Assembly (NCBI RefSeq): GCF_002917885.1
Contig: NZ_PQNY01000001.1
Coordinates: 1-64,000, forward strand
Origin: Flavobacterium croceum DSM 17960
GTDB lineage: Bacteria > Bacteroidota > Bacteroidia > Flavobacteriales > Flavobacteriaceae
Length of the DNA: 64,000 nt
Reading direction: 5' to 3'
A program made the translations under genes and the position numbers. Every line of letters starts with the position of its first letter. Within the stretch, counting starts at the first letter, position 1. The notes under the pieces were generated by a model that was given only the letters and a program-made list of their open reading frames with translations, was not told where the DNA came from and searched no databases. This document shows, in pieces, positions 17,620-26,823 of the stretch.

Positions 17620-18750
17620 TTAATGATGTGCCTCCTCATGATGGTGTTCTTCACAAGCAGAACCAAAGTACAGTGCCGTTAACATTGTAAATATATACGC
17701 CTGTAACCCTGCTACTAATATTTCTAAAATAGAAAGCACAAATGCTAACACAAAAGAAAATCCGCTACCAGCAACATTATTAAACGTATACATCATTGCT
17801 ATAATACTCATCAACACTATATGACCTGCAACCATATTTGCATAGAGACGAATAGTAAGCGAGAATGGTTTTATTATAGTTCCTAACAACTCTATAGGCG
17901 CTAATACTATTCTCATAATTGGAGGAACACCTGGCATCCAAAATATGTGCCCCCAATAATTTTTATTAGCAGAAATATTTGTAATTAAATAAGTAATAAT
18001 AGCTAATGCCGCTGTAATGGCAATATTACCTGTAACATTTACGCCAAGCGGGGTTAAACCAAACATATTTAAAAACCAAATAAAGAAAAACACAGATAAT
18101 AAATGACTCATGTATTTTTTGTAATGTTTTTCACCAATATTTGGGATAGCAATTTCATCTCTAACAAATATTACTATTGGCTCAAAAAACCTTCCTACAC
18201 CCTTTGCTATTCCATTGTTTTTCTTGTATGATTTTGCCAAACCTCCAAACAACAAGAACATCAATAATCCAACCACTAAAATCATAAATACATTTTTTGT
18301 GATAGAAAAATCTAGTGGTCTTTTCAAAGGATTTGTATGGGCTTGATGATCTACAACACCATTTTTATCACAAGAGTATACTATACCATGCTCTATCTTA
18401 AAATACTTACCTTTAGATTCAACTATAGCTGTATCATGTTTAAACTCAGATGATGAAAAAATATGTAATCCTTCATCCCATAAAATAACAGGTAAAGGAA
18501 AACCTACATGATGCTCATTTTCTTTTTCACCATAAGAAAAAAGAGTGAATCCATGAGAGTCTAAAAGATGATGTTGAATAAATTCTGCTCGTTCTTCTAC
18601 TTTTTTCTGTTCCTCTGAAACATTTTCTTTTGCTGTTTGCTCTGTAGTTGTTGCTACTGAATCTACTGTGGGATTTGCATTTGCTATAATCGGCATTACC
18701 GAAAATAGTGCAGCAATTATAAATTGGAGTGGTTTTTTGTAAATCACCAT
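17620..18750 (-). CDS. atpB: F-type ATP synthase subunit a, with long N-terminal extension
   Basis: 376 residues, longer than the usual 230-270. The N terminus has a signal-like helix (LQFIIAALFSVMPIIANA) and about 130 polar residues predicted outside the cytoplasm (EFIQHHLLDSHGFTLFSYGEKENEHHVGFPLPVILWD), as is common in Bacteroidota AtpB. The membrane core follows, with the essential Arg in PFSLTIRLYANMVAGHIVL. The tail is His-rich (EEHHHEEAHH). It forms the proton channel with the c ring. It opens the atpBEFHAG gene run; a minus-strand TACTTTTG motif at 18790-18797 may be a promoter element. Confidence 0.95.
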   Translation of the reverse strand: MVIYKKPLQFIIAALFSVMPIIANANPTVDSVATTTEQTAKENVSEEQKKVEERAEFIQHHLLDSHGFTLFSYGEKENEHHVGFPLPVILWDEGLHIFSSSEFKHDTAIVESKGKYFKIEHGIVYSCDKNGVVDHQAHTNPLKRPLDFSITKNVFMILVVGLLMFLLFGGLAKSYKKNNGIAKGVGRFFEPIVIFVRDEIAIPNIGEKHYKKYMSHLLSVFFFIWFLNMFGLTPLGVNVTGNIAITAALAIITYLITNISANKNYWGHIFWMPGVPPIMRIVLAPIELLGTIIKPFSLTIRLYANMVAGHIVLMSIIAMMYTFNNVAGSGFSFVLAFVLSILEILVAGLQAYIFTMLTALYFGSACEEHHHEEAHH

Positions 18751-18827
18751 GAGTATTTAACTAAATTTTTAGGTTTCTAAAATTTGGTGCAAAAGTACAA
18801 TTTTTATTAAAACTTATACATAAGTGC

Positions 18828-19235
18828 TTATATTTTTTTTGACAAATTAATATAGTTATTTGGGTTGTTGGGTGTTTTGTTTAATAAATAAATGGTTAAA
18901 AGTGTTTCTATCAATAAAAATAACACGAAAACGATGTAGAAATTAAATCGGTCTGTATTGTATTTTTCTGAAGCGTAAATAATGTTTTTGCCGTACCAAA
19001 ATGCAATTCCTGCCTTTATTGTTGTAATGAGTAGAAAACTTACTCCAACTATATCTAAATTTTTTCTTTTTACTACCACAAGTATAAGCATGGTAATAAT
19101 TGAAGCTAGAGTAAAAAACAAATACGTTTGCGGAATATTGATTAATTGAGCAGGTAAAAAATAATGATTAATAAGGAAAGTACTTGTCGAAAAAACAAGT
19201 ATAGCCACAACAACTAGTACTATCTCTTTATTCAT
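18828..19235 (-). CDS. DUF6168-like small membrane protein
   Basis: 135 residues with four predicted membrane segments (VLVVVAILVFSTSTFLINHYF, TYLFFTLASIITMLILVVV, VGVSFLLITTIKAGIAFWYG and FYIVFVLFLLIETLLTIYLL). Position and topology match the small membrane protein (DUF6168) normally found between atpZ and atpB in Flavobacteriia; it is reminiscent of AtpI-type assembly factors. It overlaps the atpZ gene by 8 nt. A role in c-ring assembly or ion supply is only inferred from position. Confidence 0.75.
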   Translation of the reverse strand: MNKEIVLVVVAILVFSTSTFLINHYFLPAQLINIPQTYLFFTLASIITMLILVVVKRKNLDIVGVSFLLITTIKAGIAFWYGKNIIYASEKYNTDRFNFYIVFVLFLLIETLLTIYLLNKTPNNPNNYINLSKKI

Positions 19236-19452
19236 CTTTATTAATTTGATTTACTTGCCTTATTACATTGTATAATGATAAAAAAACTCCGATAATTGTA
19301 CACGTTTTTGTGTACCAATTACCCGAGTTTGTATATTTTTCATCGAGCCATTGCCCAAGATATGCAAATAAAAAAATAACAATTCCCATTTGGGTAGGAA
19401 TACTTATGAGTGCCAACCATTTATTAAGCTGTTTTTTCGGTTGTTTTTGCAT
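19228..19452 (-). CDS. AtpZ/AtpI family protein
   Basis: 74 residues with two membrane helices (WLALISIPTQMGIVIFLFAYLGQWLDEKY and CTIIGVFLSLYNVIRQVNQI). The G-x-WLDEKY junction between the helices is the AtpZ signature. Members are encoded at the head of ATP synthase operons and are linked to c-ring assembly or cation transport in some bacteria. The start overlaps the bactofilin gene by 29 nt and the stop overlaps the next gene by 8 nt. Confidence 0.85.
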   Translation of the reverse strand: MQKQPKKQLNKWLALISIPTQMGIVIFLFAYLGQWLDEKYTNSGNWYTKTCTIIGVFLSLYNVIRQVNQINKDE

Positions 19453-19828
19453 GTGTTTTTAAATTCTTTACATCTGATTTCATGACACAAGTAGCGTTGA
19501 ATTCGGCTCCAGGTTCTACAGATAGTTTTGCACAAGTTACTTCACCGTTTACTATTGCGCTCGATTTTAAATTGAGGGTTTCTGAAATAGTAAGGTTTCC
19601 TTGAAAATAGCCTTCTATATCACAATTTGTACAAATAATATTGCCAATAAATTTACCTGCTGGACCAATTACTAGTTTTCCTTCTGAAGTAAAATCGCCT
19701 TCTAGTGTGCCGTCAATACGAGTGTCTGCAGCACAAGAAAAATTTCCTTTTATTGTTGTTCCTTCTACTATTCTATTGGTTTGTCCGAGTTGGTCTGTGC
19801 CTGTTTTTGTAGTTTTTCTTTCAAACAT
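19424..19828 (-). CDS. bactofilin family polymer-forming cytoskeletal protein
   Basis: 134 residues. A short polar N-terminal tail (FERKTTKTGTDQLGQTNRIVEGTT) is followed by a right-handed beta-helix pattern of hydrophobic/Gly periodicity: IKGNFSCAADTRIDGTLEGDF, then GPAGKFIGNIICTNCDIEGYFQG. Bactofilins form nucleotide-free filaments that organise cell-wall or surface machinery. The gene is 1 nt downstream of sprE and overlaps atpZ, so it joins the gliding/secretion gene to the ATP synthase block. Confidence 0.92.
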   Translation of the reverse strand: MFERKTTKTGTDQLGQTNRIVEGTTIKGNFSCAADTRIDGTLEGDFTSEGKLVIGPAGKFIGNIICTNCDIEGYFQGNLTISETLNLKSSAIVNGEVTCAKLSVEPGAEFNATCVMKSDVKNLKTHAKTTEKTA

Positions 19829-19829
19829 A

Positions 19830-22613
19830 TTATGGTTTTTTTGGGGTTACAGAGGGTGGCATAGTCATGTTTCCTGGTTGTCTATCATTATTTCCATTGG
19901 GTTTTCCTGTGTTCATTTCTCTTTCAAACCCAGGGTTCATAGGTAGACTTTCTTGATTTTTTGAGAGTTCATTTTTATCTTTCAATGCCGGAATTACCAT
20001 TTTAGTATTCGCTTTATTGCCTTGTTGTTCTGGAGTTGGTATATAAACTTTCTTTGGCATTGGTTTTATTTCTTTTGTAATCCAATCACCTGTTATGTAA
20101 TCGTTTATATTTTTTTTGGCTTGAACAACTTTGTAGTTTTCACTAGATATTATAATCGCTTTGTTAGATAATTTATATTCTTTGTAATCTTTTAGTATTT
20201 GGGCTGTTTCCAAAGCATTTTCTTTGGTTGTCAATCCGTGAAGCACTATAAAATCTTGATCAAGGGTATACACATCGGTTGAAATGTAGAGTTTATCTGT
20301 AGCTCTATCTTTTAAAAACTTATTAAGTTTAGCCAACAAAGGTTTGTTTTTTAATGAATCTAAACTTGCTTCAAACACCAACTTCCAACTTGTGGGGTTT
20401 TCTGTATTAAACTCTAATGCTTCTAGTTGAGGCAATCTAGTGGCGATGAATTTCTCTGTTTCTTTGCCCTCTTCACTATTTGGATAGTTTAATGCCACAA
20501 AGTTCAATGCCTTTTTCATATCGGAAAGCCCTTGTAGTCTTCCTGTTAAGTAAGCTTTTAATAATTCGAATTTAGATAAAACTTCTTCGCCATTATATTG
20601 CTCTACAGCAACATTAACTTTGTTGAATGTTTCACGCAAAAGCCCTTTTTCATAATCGTTGTACAATGTAGTGTAAACTTGTTCTGGGCTACCAAAATTT
20701 GACAATAACGTTTGATTGTTAATAATTTGAGCGTAGCGTGAATCGGGATACTTTGTTGTGATTTTCATTTTTAGAGCGGCGGCTTTTTCTGCGTCGATTA
20801 TTTCATATATTTTATATAAATTATATAACGTTGGTAAAATCAACCGATCTTCGGGGTTACTATCTAATAATGTTTCTAGTTTTTGAGCGGCTCTAGGGTA
20901 TTCTTTAAACTTCTCTTTATATATTACACCCAATTGATAGTAAGCAAAGTTGCGTTCTTTTGCCAAACTATCTAAAACTTTTTTACTTGTAGGTATTTGT
21001 TTTGTGTAAAAATTTGTTGTGTACTTTGGATCTGCAACAGCATTGTTTGGTGTTTCTGTAGCTGTATTGTTTTGATTATCAGCAACAGTATTATCTGTAG
21101 ATTGTTTAATATCTTTAGACCAACGCCAATTTTCTACATAAGGTCGATCGCCCCATTTTTTCTTAAACTCTATTTTACCTTTGGCAACAGTTGGCGCATT
21201 GTAAAAATAAAATGAACTTGTGCTTGACGTTATCATTTCTGGAGCTACCGAAGTTGGTTTTGAAGTACTTTCTAAAGCTTTTTTTGCTTCTTGTTCTTTC
21301 TTTTTATTGTCTTCAATTTTTAGTTTTTCTATGTACTGTGTAATATATTTGTCGCGCTCTGTAGGATTCATGTAAGCCAAATTAAGAATGCTATCGTTTT
21401 TTTGAGCTATTCCTTCAAATTTTATAACATCGTCTAAGTTTTCTCGTTTTTTGGCAATTTGTTTGTACTCTCTTGTTTTATCATTTAAAACCGCCAAAGT
21501 ACTATCGTAATATTTTCCAGCGGTAAGATATTTGGCGTTGTTGAAATGTATTTCGGCTAAATTTCTATAATTTGAAGCTACTAAATATTTATCTTGAGAA
21601 CCTTTTTTTAACGATTTATTGTAGTGTGTTATGGCTTGTTGAGATTTCTTTTGCTTGTCGTAAAAAACACCCAATTGATGTTCTAAAACATCTATGTAAG
21701 GTCTATTTTCTCTATCTTTTAAAAGTTCTTGGTATTTTTTTAAAAACAAAGTGGTGTCTTGCGTTTTGTAATCAAAATAATTAGCTTGTTTGGCATGAGC
21801 TCGTATTACATATTGTTTTGAAGCACTGCGTTTCATATCAATTACATTTTGATAAGCTACCAAAGCGCTGTCTTTTTGTTTTAAATCGTCAAAAAGTTGT
21901 CCAATTATAAAGTTATAACGAGCTTTTTCTTCGTCTAATTTTGTGAATTTTGATGCTATTCTAAGTTTTGCTACCGCACTATCATTTTGCTTTGTATTAA
22001 TAAATGCTTGAGCCAAAGTAGCATTGGCATCGGCAAAAATTTGATCTTTTACTTTAATTTCCTTTAGTAAAGAATTTAAATTTTTTATAGCCAATTCATC
22101 ATTCTCTAGACGCATATTTGTTTTTTCGCGCCAAATTTTCACTTCATTAATTTTATCGCTGGTTGGGTATTTGTACAAAACATAATTAAAAGCTTCGAGT
22201 GCTGGTATAAAACGCTGGTCGTAGTAGCGCGTTTTTCCGAGTAGCAGATGGGCTTCGTCCATTTGTGGGTTTTTTTCGGAGCCATCAATATTCATCGAAT
22301 GTTTTTGAATGGCTTTTACTGCTTTTTCTTCAGAACGTTCAAAATTTTGGTTCTTTTGTTTTTCATCGTTCAAGTTTTCTTCTTTAACCAGCATGCGTTC
22401 TACTGGAAGAATTTCCCAAAAATTGTCTTTGTATTCGCTCTTTAAGTCTGTAATTCCTTTGTCTAGAGCCAATCCGCCATTGTACAAAATATTATATTTG
22501 GTACTTAGTGCATGTGAATTTCTAGACAAAAAAGTATTCTTTTTAGTAGAACAACTGATAATGAGCGTAACTACCAAACTGACTGCTATGTATTTTATGG
22601 TATCTTTTTTCAA
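19830..22613 (-). CDS. sprE: PorW/SprE type IX secretion and gliding lipoprotein
   Basis: 927 residues. Lipoprotein signal (VSLVVTLIISC, Cys21) followed by the family signature STKKNTFLSRNSHALSTKYNILYNGG and LALDKGITDLKSEYKDNFWEILPVERM. Many TPR-like helical repeats run from about 120 to 430 and again from 560 to 700; the tail is Pro/Asn-rich and low in complexity. In Flavobacterium johnsoniae SprE is needed for gliding and T9SS function, and PorW is the Porphyromonas counterpart. The frame begins with TTG (22613); no ATG lies before the lipobox. A 22-nt sequence 55 nt upstream is shared with the purD upstream region. Other T9SS genes are not in the window. Confidence 0.92.
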   Translation of the reverse strand: MKKDTIKYIAVSLVVTLIISCSTKKNTFLSRNSHALSTKYNILYNGGLALDKGITDLKSEYKDNFWEILPVERMLVKEENLNDEKQKNQNFERSEEKAVKAIQKHSMNIDGSEKNPQMDEAHLLLGKTRYYDQRFIPALEAFNYVLYKYPTSDKINEVKIWREKTNMRLENDELAIKNLNSLLKEIKVKDQIFADANATLAQAFINTKQNDSAVAKLRIASKFTKLDEEKARYNFIIGQLFDDLKQKDSALVAYQNVIDMKRSASKQYVIRAHAKQANYFDYKTQDTTLFLKKYQELLKDRENRPYIDVLEHQLGVFYDKQKKSQQAITHYNKSLKKGSQDKYLVASNYRNLAEIHFNNAKYLTAGKYYDSTLAVLNDKTREYKQIAKKRENLDDVIKFEGIAQKNDSILNLAYMNPTERDKYITQYIEKLKIEDNKKKEQEAKKALESTSKPTSVAPEMITSSTSSFYFYNAPTVAKGKIEFKKKWGDRPYVENWRWSKDIKQSTDNTVADNQNNTATETPNNAVADPKYTTNFYTKQIPTSKKVLDSLAKERNFAYYQLGVIYKEKFKEYPRAAQKLETLLDSNPEDRLILPTLYNLYKIYEIIDAEKAAALKMKITTKYPDSRYAQIINNQTLLSNFGSPEQVYTTLYNDYEKGLLRETFNKVNVAVEQYNGEEVLSKFELLKAYLTGRLQGLSDMKKALNFVALNYPNSEEGKETEKFIATRLPQLEALEFNTENPTSWKLVFEASLDSLKNKPLLAKLNKFLKDRATDKLYISTDVYTLDQDFIVLHGLTTKENALETAQILKDYKEYKLSNKAIIISSENYKVVQAKKNINDYITGDWITKEIKPMPKKVYIPTPEQQGNKANTKMVIPALKDKNELSKNQESLPMNPGFEREMNTGKPNGNNDRQPGNMTMPPSVTPKKP

Positions 22614-22667
22614 TTTTTTTTATTTTCTATAACTCTAAAAAACTAGTTTTAGTATAACTAACTGGTA

Positions 22668-22689
22668 AAAGTAACTATTTTTTGAAACA
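22668..22689 (-). promoter_or_regulatory. promoter-like element upstream of sprE, shared with purD
   Basis: On the minus strand this reads TGTTTCAAAAAATAGTTACTTT; the identical 22 nt occur at 42526-42547, also upstream of a minus-strand gene. The right end (TACTTTT) resembles the TAnnTTTG -7 box. Confidence 0.45.
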
Positions 22690-22714
22690 AAGAAAAAATT
22701 AATGCCTTTAAAAC

Positions 22715-22743
22715 AAAAAAATCTGCTTAAAGCAGATTTTTTT
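22715..22743 (-). terminator. terminator of the PadR/ABC exporter operon
   Basis: Hairpin ATCTGCT-TAA-AGCAGAT flanked by an A run and a T run, 25 nt beyond the stop of the ABC ATPase gene on the minus strand. Confidence 0.82.
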
Positions 22744-22767
22744 GTTGAATTGACGTTTTTTAAAATG

Positions 22768-23466
22768 CTATACTGCGAAAAAACTTTCTAACTCTTGCAA
22801 TGTTTCACTAGTAGATTGTATGTCTTTTACAACTTGACCCAAATGAAGTGCAACAATACGCTCACAAACCTCAACGGTGTGCATTAAATCGTGCGATGAA
22901 ATAAGCACTGTAGTGTTTTTACTTTGGGTAAGTTCTTTGATTATTTTTTTTAACCTACTTACAGTTGTAGGATCCAAATTAGCAAATGGTTCGTCGAGTA
23001 TTACTACTTCTGGATTGCCTATAAGTGTTGCAATTATGCCCACTTTTTTTTGATTTCCTTTGGATAAATCTCTTAAATATTTCTTTTTATTTAAAATTTC
23101 TCCGTTAAAAAATTCTTCATGCTTTTGCAACAACGCATCAACATCGGCTTTGTTTTGTTTGCGCAAATCGCCTATAAAATAAAAATATTCTTCGGCGGTG
23201 AGATAGCCTATTAAAAAACTTTCGTCTATAAAAGCAGAAGTAAAAGGTTTCCAAGATTCACTTGTATTGACTTGTATACCATTGTTTAGTATTTTACCTG
23301 TTGAAGGTTGAATCAAATCGAGTAATAAACTAAAAAATGTAGTTTTACCAGCACCGTTGTTTCCTACCAAACCAAAACTTTGTCCTTTTGGTATTTCTAA
23401 ATTTTCTATATTAAGAACTTGTACTCCGTTGTTGTATGTTTTTGATAAATTGTTTACTTGTATCAT
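22768..23466 (-). CDS. ABC transporter ATP-binding protein
   Basis: 232 residues, a single nucleotide-binding domain: Walker A GNNGAGKT (35-42), signature LSKGNQKKV (134 on, a variant of LSGGQ), Walker B VVILDEP (154-160), and the switch His in LISSHD. It powers the exporter formed with the DUF5687-type membrane protein encoded 28 nt upstream. It is the last gene of a leftward five-gene operon headed by a PadR regulator. The substrate is unknown. Confidence 0.93.
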   Translation of the reverse strand: MIQVNNLSKTYNNGVQVLNIENLEIPKGQSFGLVGNNGAGKTTFFSLLLDLIQPSTGKILNNGIQVNTSESWKPFTSAFIDESFLIGYLTAEEYFYFIGDLRKQNKADVDALLQKHEEFFNGEILNKKKYLRDLSKGNQKKVGIIATLIGNPEVVILDEPFANLDPTTVSRLKKIIKELTQSKNTTVLISSHDLMHTVEVCERIVALHLGQVVKDIQSTSETLQELESFFAV

Positions 23467-23494
23467 AGGGTGTGATGTTTTTAGATTTTTAAAA

Positions 23495-24964
23495 TTAATT
23501 TTTTTGTTTGTAAGAAGCTATGGTACTGTATTTTTCGGTTTTGTAAATGCTTTCTATTTTAGTGAAAACATAATCTTTAAATGCAAATCCTAATACTCCA
23601 GCCAAAGCCACAAAAAGTAATCCAATATTGGGTGAAAACAAATAATATCCCAAAGCATATAAAGCCATAGGTAGCACTAATTTTGGTAATGAAATAAGTA
23701 ATGTTTTGAGATTAAATGCTTGTTTATCGCCAAAGGCTTGCTTGCTAGATGACAAATCGATTGGAGTTTTTACAAACGCACCTCCAAGCATAACCAAATG
23801 AGAATTTACACCTATGTTAAATATAGCTCCTACTACAATAAGCAAATATGTTTCTAGACCAAAGTAAAGATAAAACGATGCCAAAATAGTAGACAATACT
23901 GTACCTATTACCATAAGCCACCACTTGGATGCCAAATAGTCTTTGTATTGAATATTTTGACTCATCATAAGTTGGTAATAAGCACTATCCCAACTAGGCA
24001 CAAATTGTCCGAAAGTAAATAAAAATCCTCCTGAAACAAAAATTCCAGCAAAAGCTCTCATAGCGGGGTTATTGTAAGCCTCTATAGAATTTGTGTAAAA
24101 TAATAAACCGTAAAAAACAAATAAAACACTCATTATAAGCGTTGTGCGAGATCGCTTGTTTCTTTTAAGCATTCGGATATCATTCTTTAAAAATGTTCCT
24201 AATGTGCCAAATTGATCTAAAAAAGTAAAATCTTCTGTTTTTGCTATTTCAGATTTTGAGGCTAATCCTTCATCTAAGTTTAAATTACTTGCAAAATATT
24301 GGTACGCAAAATAATATAACAAGGCTATCAAAAGTAAAGGAAAAAGTACCATATAAGGCTTGTGATAAAAAGACTCAAAAAACGGCGCTGTATACAATGT
24401 TACATCAAACCATTGGTAATATTGCGCCACACCCAACAAACCTACTGTAGCTACAACCGAATAAAAAACAACATCTTTATTATTGATGAGTACATTGATA
24501 AAATTGTTGATGTATACAATAAAAAACATACCTATCATCCATGTAAACACTTCCAAAGTGTTGAAATTATTTTTGATAAGCATAATACTAAAAGGAACAA
24601 AGAAAAAAATATGCACCCAATTGAAAAAAGAAACTGCTGTTTTCCCTAAACAATAATTAACTATTTTGCTTCGCGAAATAGGTAGTACCAATAAAGGTTT
24701 AATATTGAGTACGGGCATTTTTTGTAAAAAATAACGAACAACCAAATCCAAAACAAAAAAGTAAATAAGGTATTTATTTACAGTAGGAAATGGTGGCAAA
24801 CCCGAATCTTGAAGCAATGGATATGAAGCAAAACCAAGCAATAGAAAAATTGCCATAAAATACAATGCTCCCAAAACCATAAAAATTTTCATGACTACAT
24901 TGCTTCCAAAAGATGCCGAACGCAGAAATGATTTCCATTCTAGTTTAATAAAGTTTTTAATCAT
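23495..24964 (-). CDS. DUF5687-like ABC exporter membrane subunit
   Basis: 489 residues, with 10 or more membrane segments arranged as two halves. The opening IKNFIKLEWKSFLRSASFGSNVVMKIFMVLGALYF, an amphipathic segment before the first helix, is typical of ABC-2 type exporter subunits; the whole resembles the Bacteroidota DUF5687 group. It should pair as a dimer with the ATPase encoded immediately downstream. The two membrane proteins upstream, which have a PadR-linked prefix domain, may modulate it. The cargo is unknown. Confidence 0.83.
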   Translation of the reverse strand: MIKNFIKLEWKSFLRSASFGSNVVMKIFMVLGALYFMAIFLLLGFASYPLLQDSGLPPFPTVNKYLIYFFVLDLVVRYFLQKMPVLNIKPLLVLPISRSKIVNYCLGKTAVSFFNWVHIFFFVPFSIMLIKNNFNTLEVFTWMIGMFFIVYINNFINVLINNKDVVFYSVVATVGLLGVAQYYQWFDVTLYTAPFFESFYHKPYMVLFPLLLIALLYYFAYQYFASNLNLDEGLASKSEIAKTEDFTFLDQFGTLGTFLKNDIRMLKRNKRSRTTLIMSVLFVFYGLLFYTNSIEAYNNPAMRAFAGIFVSGGFLFTFGQFVPSWDSAYYQLMMSQNIQYKDYLASKWWLMVIGTVLSTILASFYLYFGLETYLLIVVGAIFNIGVNSHLVMLGGAFVKTPIDLSSSKQAFGDKQAFNLKTLLISLPKLVLPMALYALGYYLFSPNIGLLFVALAGVLGFAFKDYVFTKIESIYKTEKYSTIASYKQKN

Positions 24965-25017
24965 GTTTTTGTTTTTAGTTACGGTATTAGAATAGGAATT
25001 TTATAATTTGTTACACT

Positions 25018-25728
25018 TTAAATCGTTTCGAAATTGTATTCGGGATACGTTTGCTCTAAATAACTTTGTGCTTTGGCAGGAATTTCAAAGTAAATAATAT
25101 AAAAAAGCAATATTTGACAGGTAAATAATAATGCGAAAAAAAGTATTTGGTAATGATGGTAAATAAATTCTTTTCGTGTTAAAAAATTTGTAAACTGAAC
25201 CATTGGAGATGTAAAATTAATTACAGCTACCCCATTTGCATATTGAAATATTTGTTGCTCAAACAGCCATTTTTTATGTGTTTCTTTTTCTTTGTTTTTT
25301 ATATACTTATTAAACTTTGTTTGTTTATATAAGACTAGGGTAATAATTATCAAACATATAAATAGTGCAATTTCTTGAGTGTAAGTACAAACATAAAAAA
25401 CAAAATAAAGTAACAAGAAAATTAAACCTGTAATTATTATTTTTGGAATTGTAAAAAATGCTTTCAAATGCCGTAAAAGTATACTGTTGTACTTTTTGCT
25501 TAACGCTTTTTGGCGTTGTTCAACAACCGTCATAAAACCAAAAACACCAAATTTTTTAAACTCTAGCTCCAAAGCATTTTCAAAGGTAATATTTGGATTT
25601 TCTTGCCGTTTTTGCTCGATTGCATTCGCTAAATGGTCTACAAGTTCTGTTTGCAAATCATACCATTCTACATAACGTTGGCGTGTAAATTGGTATAAAT
25701 ATTGAATTTGTGTTGGTGTGATTTTCAT
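25018..25728 (-). CDS. membrane protein with N-terminal PadR-associated prefix-like domain (1)
   Basis: 236 residues from the ATG at 25728 (a TTG two codons earlier is less likely). Residues 1-80 are cytoplasmic and helical, with the pattern YVEWYDLQTELVDHLANAIEQK followed by FENALELEFKKFGVFGFM. This is like the short prefix domain found with PadR regulators and ABC permeases. Four predicted membrane helices follow. It is a diverged paralogue of the preceding gene product (shared LELVDHIA/TELVDHLA block), 2 nt downstream of it. Role unknown; probably regulatory within the exporter operon. Confidence 0.72.
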   Translation of the reverse strand: MKITPTQIQYLYQFTRQRYVEWYDLQTELVDHLANAIEQKRQENPNITFENALELEFKKFGVFGFMTVVEQRQKALSKKYNSILLRHLKAFFTIPKIIITGLIFLLLYFVFYVCTYTQEIALFICLIIITLVLYKQTKFNKYIKNKEKETHKKWLFEQQIFQYANGVAVINFTSPMVQFTNFLTRKEFIYHHYQILFFALLFTCQILLFYIIYFEIPAKAQSYLEQTYPEYNFETI

Positions 25729-25730
25729 AT

Positions 25731-26354
25731 TCAATGTAATATTATTTTGGTCTTTTTAAAATCAATAATCTTAGAATAAAAATATAAAACATACCCTACA
25801 AAAAAGTAAGTAATAATTGATAACGTTAGTGCCGATGACTTTTTATTCTCATAAGCAGGAACAAAAAACAATTGAAAATAATATAAAATTCCCAAAATTG
25901 ACCCAATTTTTTCAATAGTAAAATACCTTCTTTTTAGTAACACATGAAAATAAATAATTTGAAACAAAGCCAATGAAACAATAAATACAAAAAATAACTC
26001 ATTGATAGTGAATTGTTCCGAGAAAAAAGAATGTACATTAACAAAACTGTAAAAGGCATAAATTGCAATAGCCAACACAAGCATTAAAGGTTTAATAAGA
26101 AACACCAAAAAAGGATTTAAGGTTTGCCATGAAATACCAACGCTTTCTTTGTTAAGTTTCATCAAACTAGATTTGTTTTCAACCATATAGTTTTTAAAAG
26201 CATTGTAAAAATCTAGGTTATCGGAATTCATTTTAGTTTCTACGGCTGTCGCTATATGATCTACTAATTCTAAACGAATATCATAATAAAACACCCCACT
26301 ATTTTGCAAATAGGTGTCTATAAATTTTAGGTTTTCTGCGGATAGTTGCATCAT
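25731..26354 (-). CDS. membrane protein with N-terminal PadR-associated prefix-like domain (2)
   Basis: 207 residues. The N-terminal segment IDTYLQNSGVFYYDIRLELVDHIATAVETKM is followed by FYNAFKNYMVEN, matching the organisation of the neighbouring paralogue. Then come four membrane helices (PLMLVLAIAIYAFYSFVNV, INELFFVFIVSLALFQIIYF, IGSILGILYYFQLFFV and ALTLSIITYFFVGYVLYFYS). The gene starts 1 nt after padR and ends 2 nt before its paralogue. Two adjacent copies in one operon suggest duplication. Function unknown. Confidence 0.72.
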   Translation of the reverse strand: MMQLSAENLKFIDTYLQNSGVFYYDIRLELVDHIATAVETKMNSDNLDFYNAFKNYMVENKSSLMKLNKESVGISWQTLNPFLVFLIKPLMLVLAIAIYAFYSFVNVHSFFSEQFTINELFFVFIVSLALFQIIYFHVLLKRRYFTIEKIGSILGILYYFQLFFVPAYENKKSSALTLSIITYFFVGYVLYFYSKIIDFKKTKIILH

Positions 26355-26355
26355 A

Positions 26356-26691
26356 TCAATAACTCAATTTAGGGTTCACAATAGTTTGCATGTTTTTGAT
26401 AAATTCTTCAAGTTCGGCAAGTTTATTAACGGTTTCCGCACTGCCTTTTTCGGTAAGTTTGTAATATTTACGCAACCTATTATCCACTTGTACCACTTCT
26501 ACTTCTAGCACACCCTCTGCCTCTAGTTTATGCAGTGCAGGATACAATGCACCCTCGGTAATCTTTAGTTCACCTTTGGTTATTTCTTTAACTTTTTGGG
26601 TTATTTCGTAGCCATACATTTTGCCGTTTTCTTCTAGCAACTTCATTAGTATTGTGTTTAGGCTTCCTTTATATAATTGAGAGTTTTTCAT
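26356..26691 (-). CDS. PadR family transcriptional regulator
   Basis: 111 residues, a winged-helix protein: LNTILMKLLEENGKMYGYEITQKV and then ELKITEGALYPALHKLEAEGVLEVE are the PadR signature; the C-terminal helix LAELEEFIKNMQTIV dimerises. PadR proteins repress nearby exporter or stress operons until a ligand binds. As first gene of this ABC exporter operon it probably controls itself and the four genes behind it. A minus-strand TATATTTG motif at 26708-26715, 17 nt upstream, may be the -7 box. The effector is unknown. Confidence 0.94.
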   Translation of the reverse strand: MKNSQLYKGSLNTILMKLLEENGKMYGYEITQKVKEITKGELKITEGALYPALHKLEAEGVLEVEVVQVDNRLRKYYKLTEKGSAETVNKLAELEEFIKNMQTIVNPKLSY

Positions 26692-26773
26692 TTAGAAAGT
26701 TTTGAAACAAATATACATAATATTCTTATGTATTGTTTTGATTTATTAAAATTGATCTAGAATTTCACAAAAA

Positions 26774-26801
26774 AACCTCTTAAAAATATTTAAAAGAGGT
26801 T
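26774..26801 (-). terminator. terminator of amt
   Basis: AACCTCTT/AAGAGGTT stem with AT-rich interior. On the minus strand it is followed by seven T and lies 23 nt after the amt stop codon. Confidence 0.75.
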
Positions 26802-26823
26802 ATGGTATAAGGTTAATCAAATT

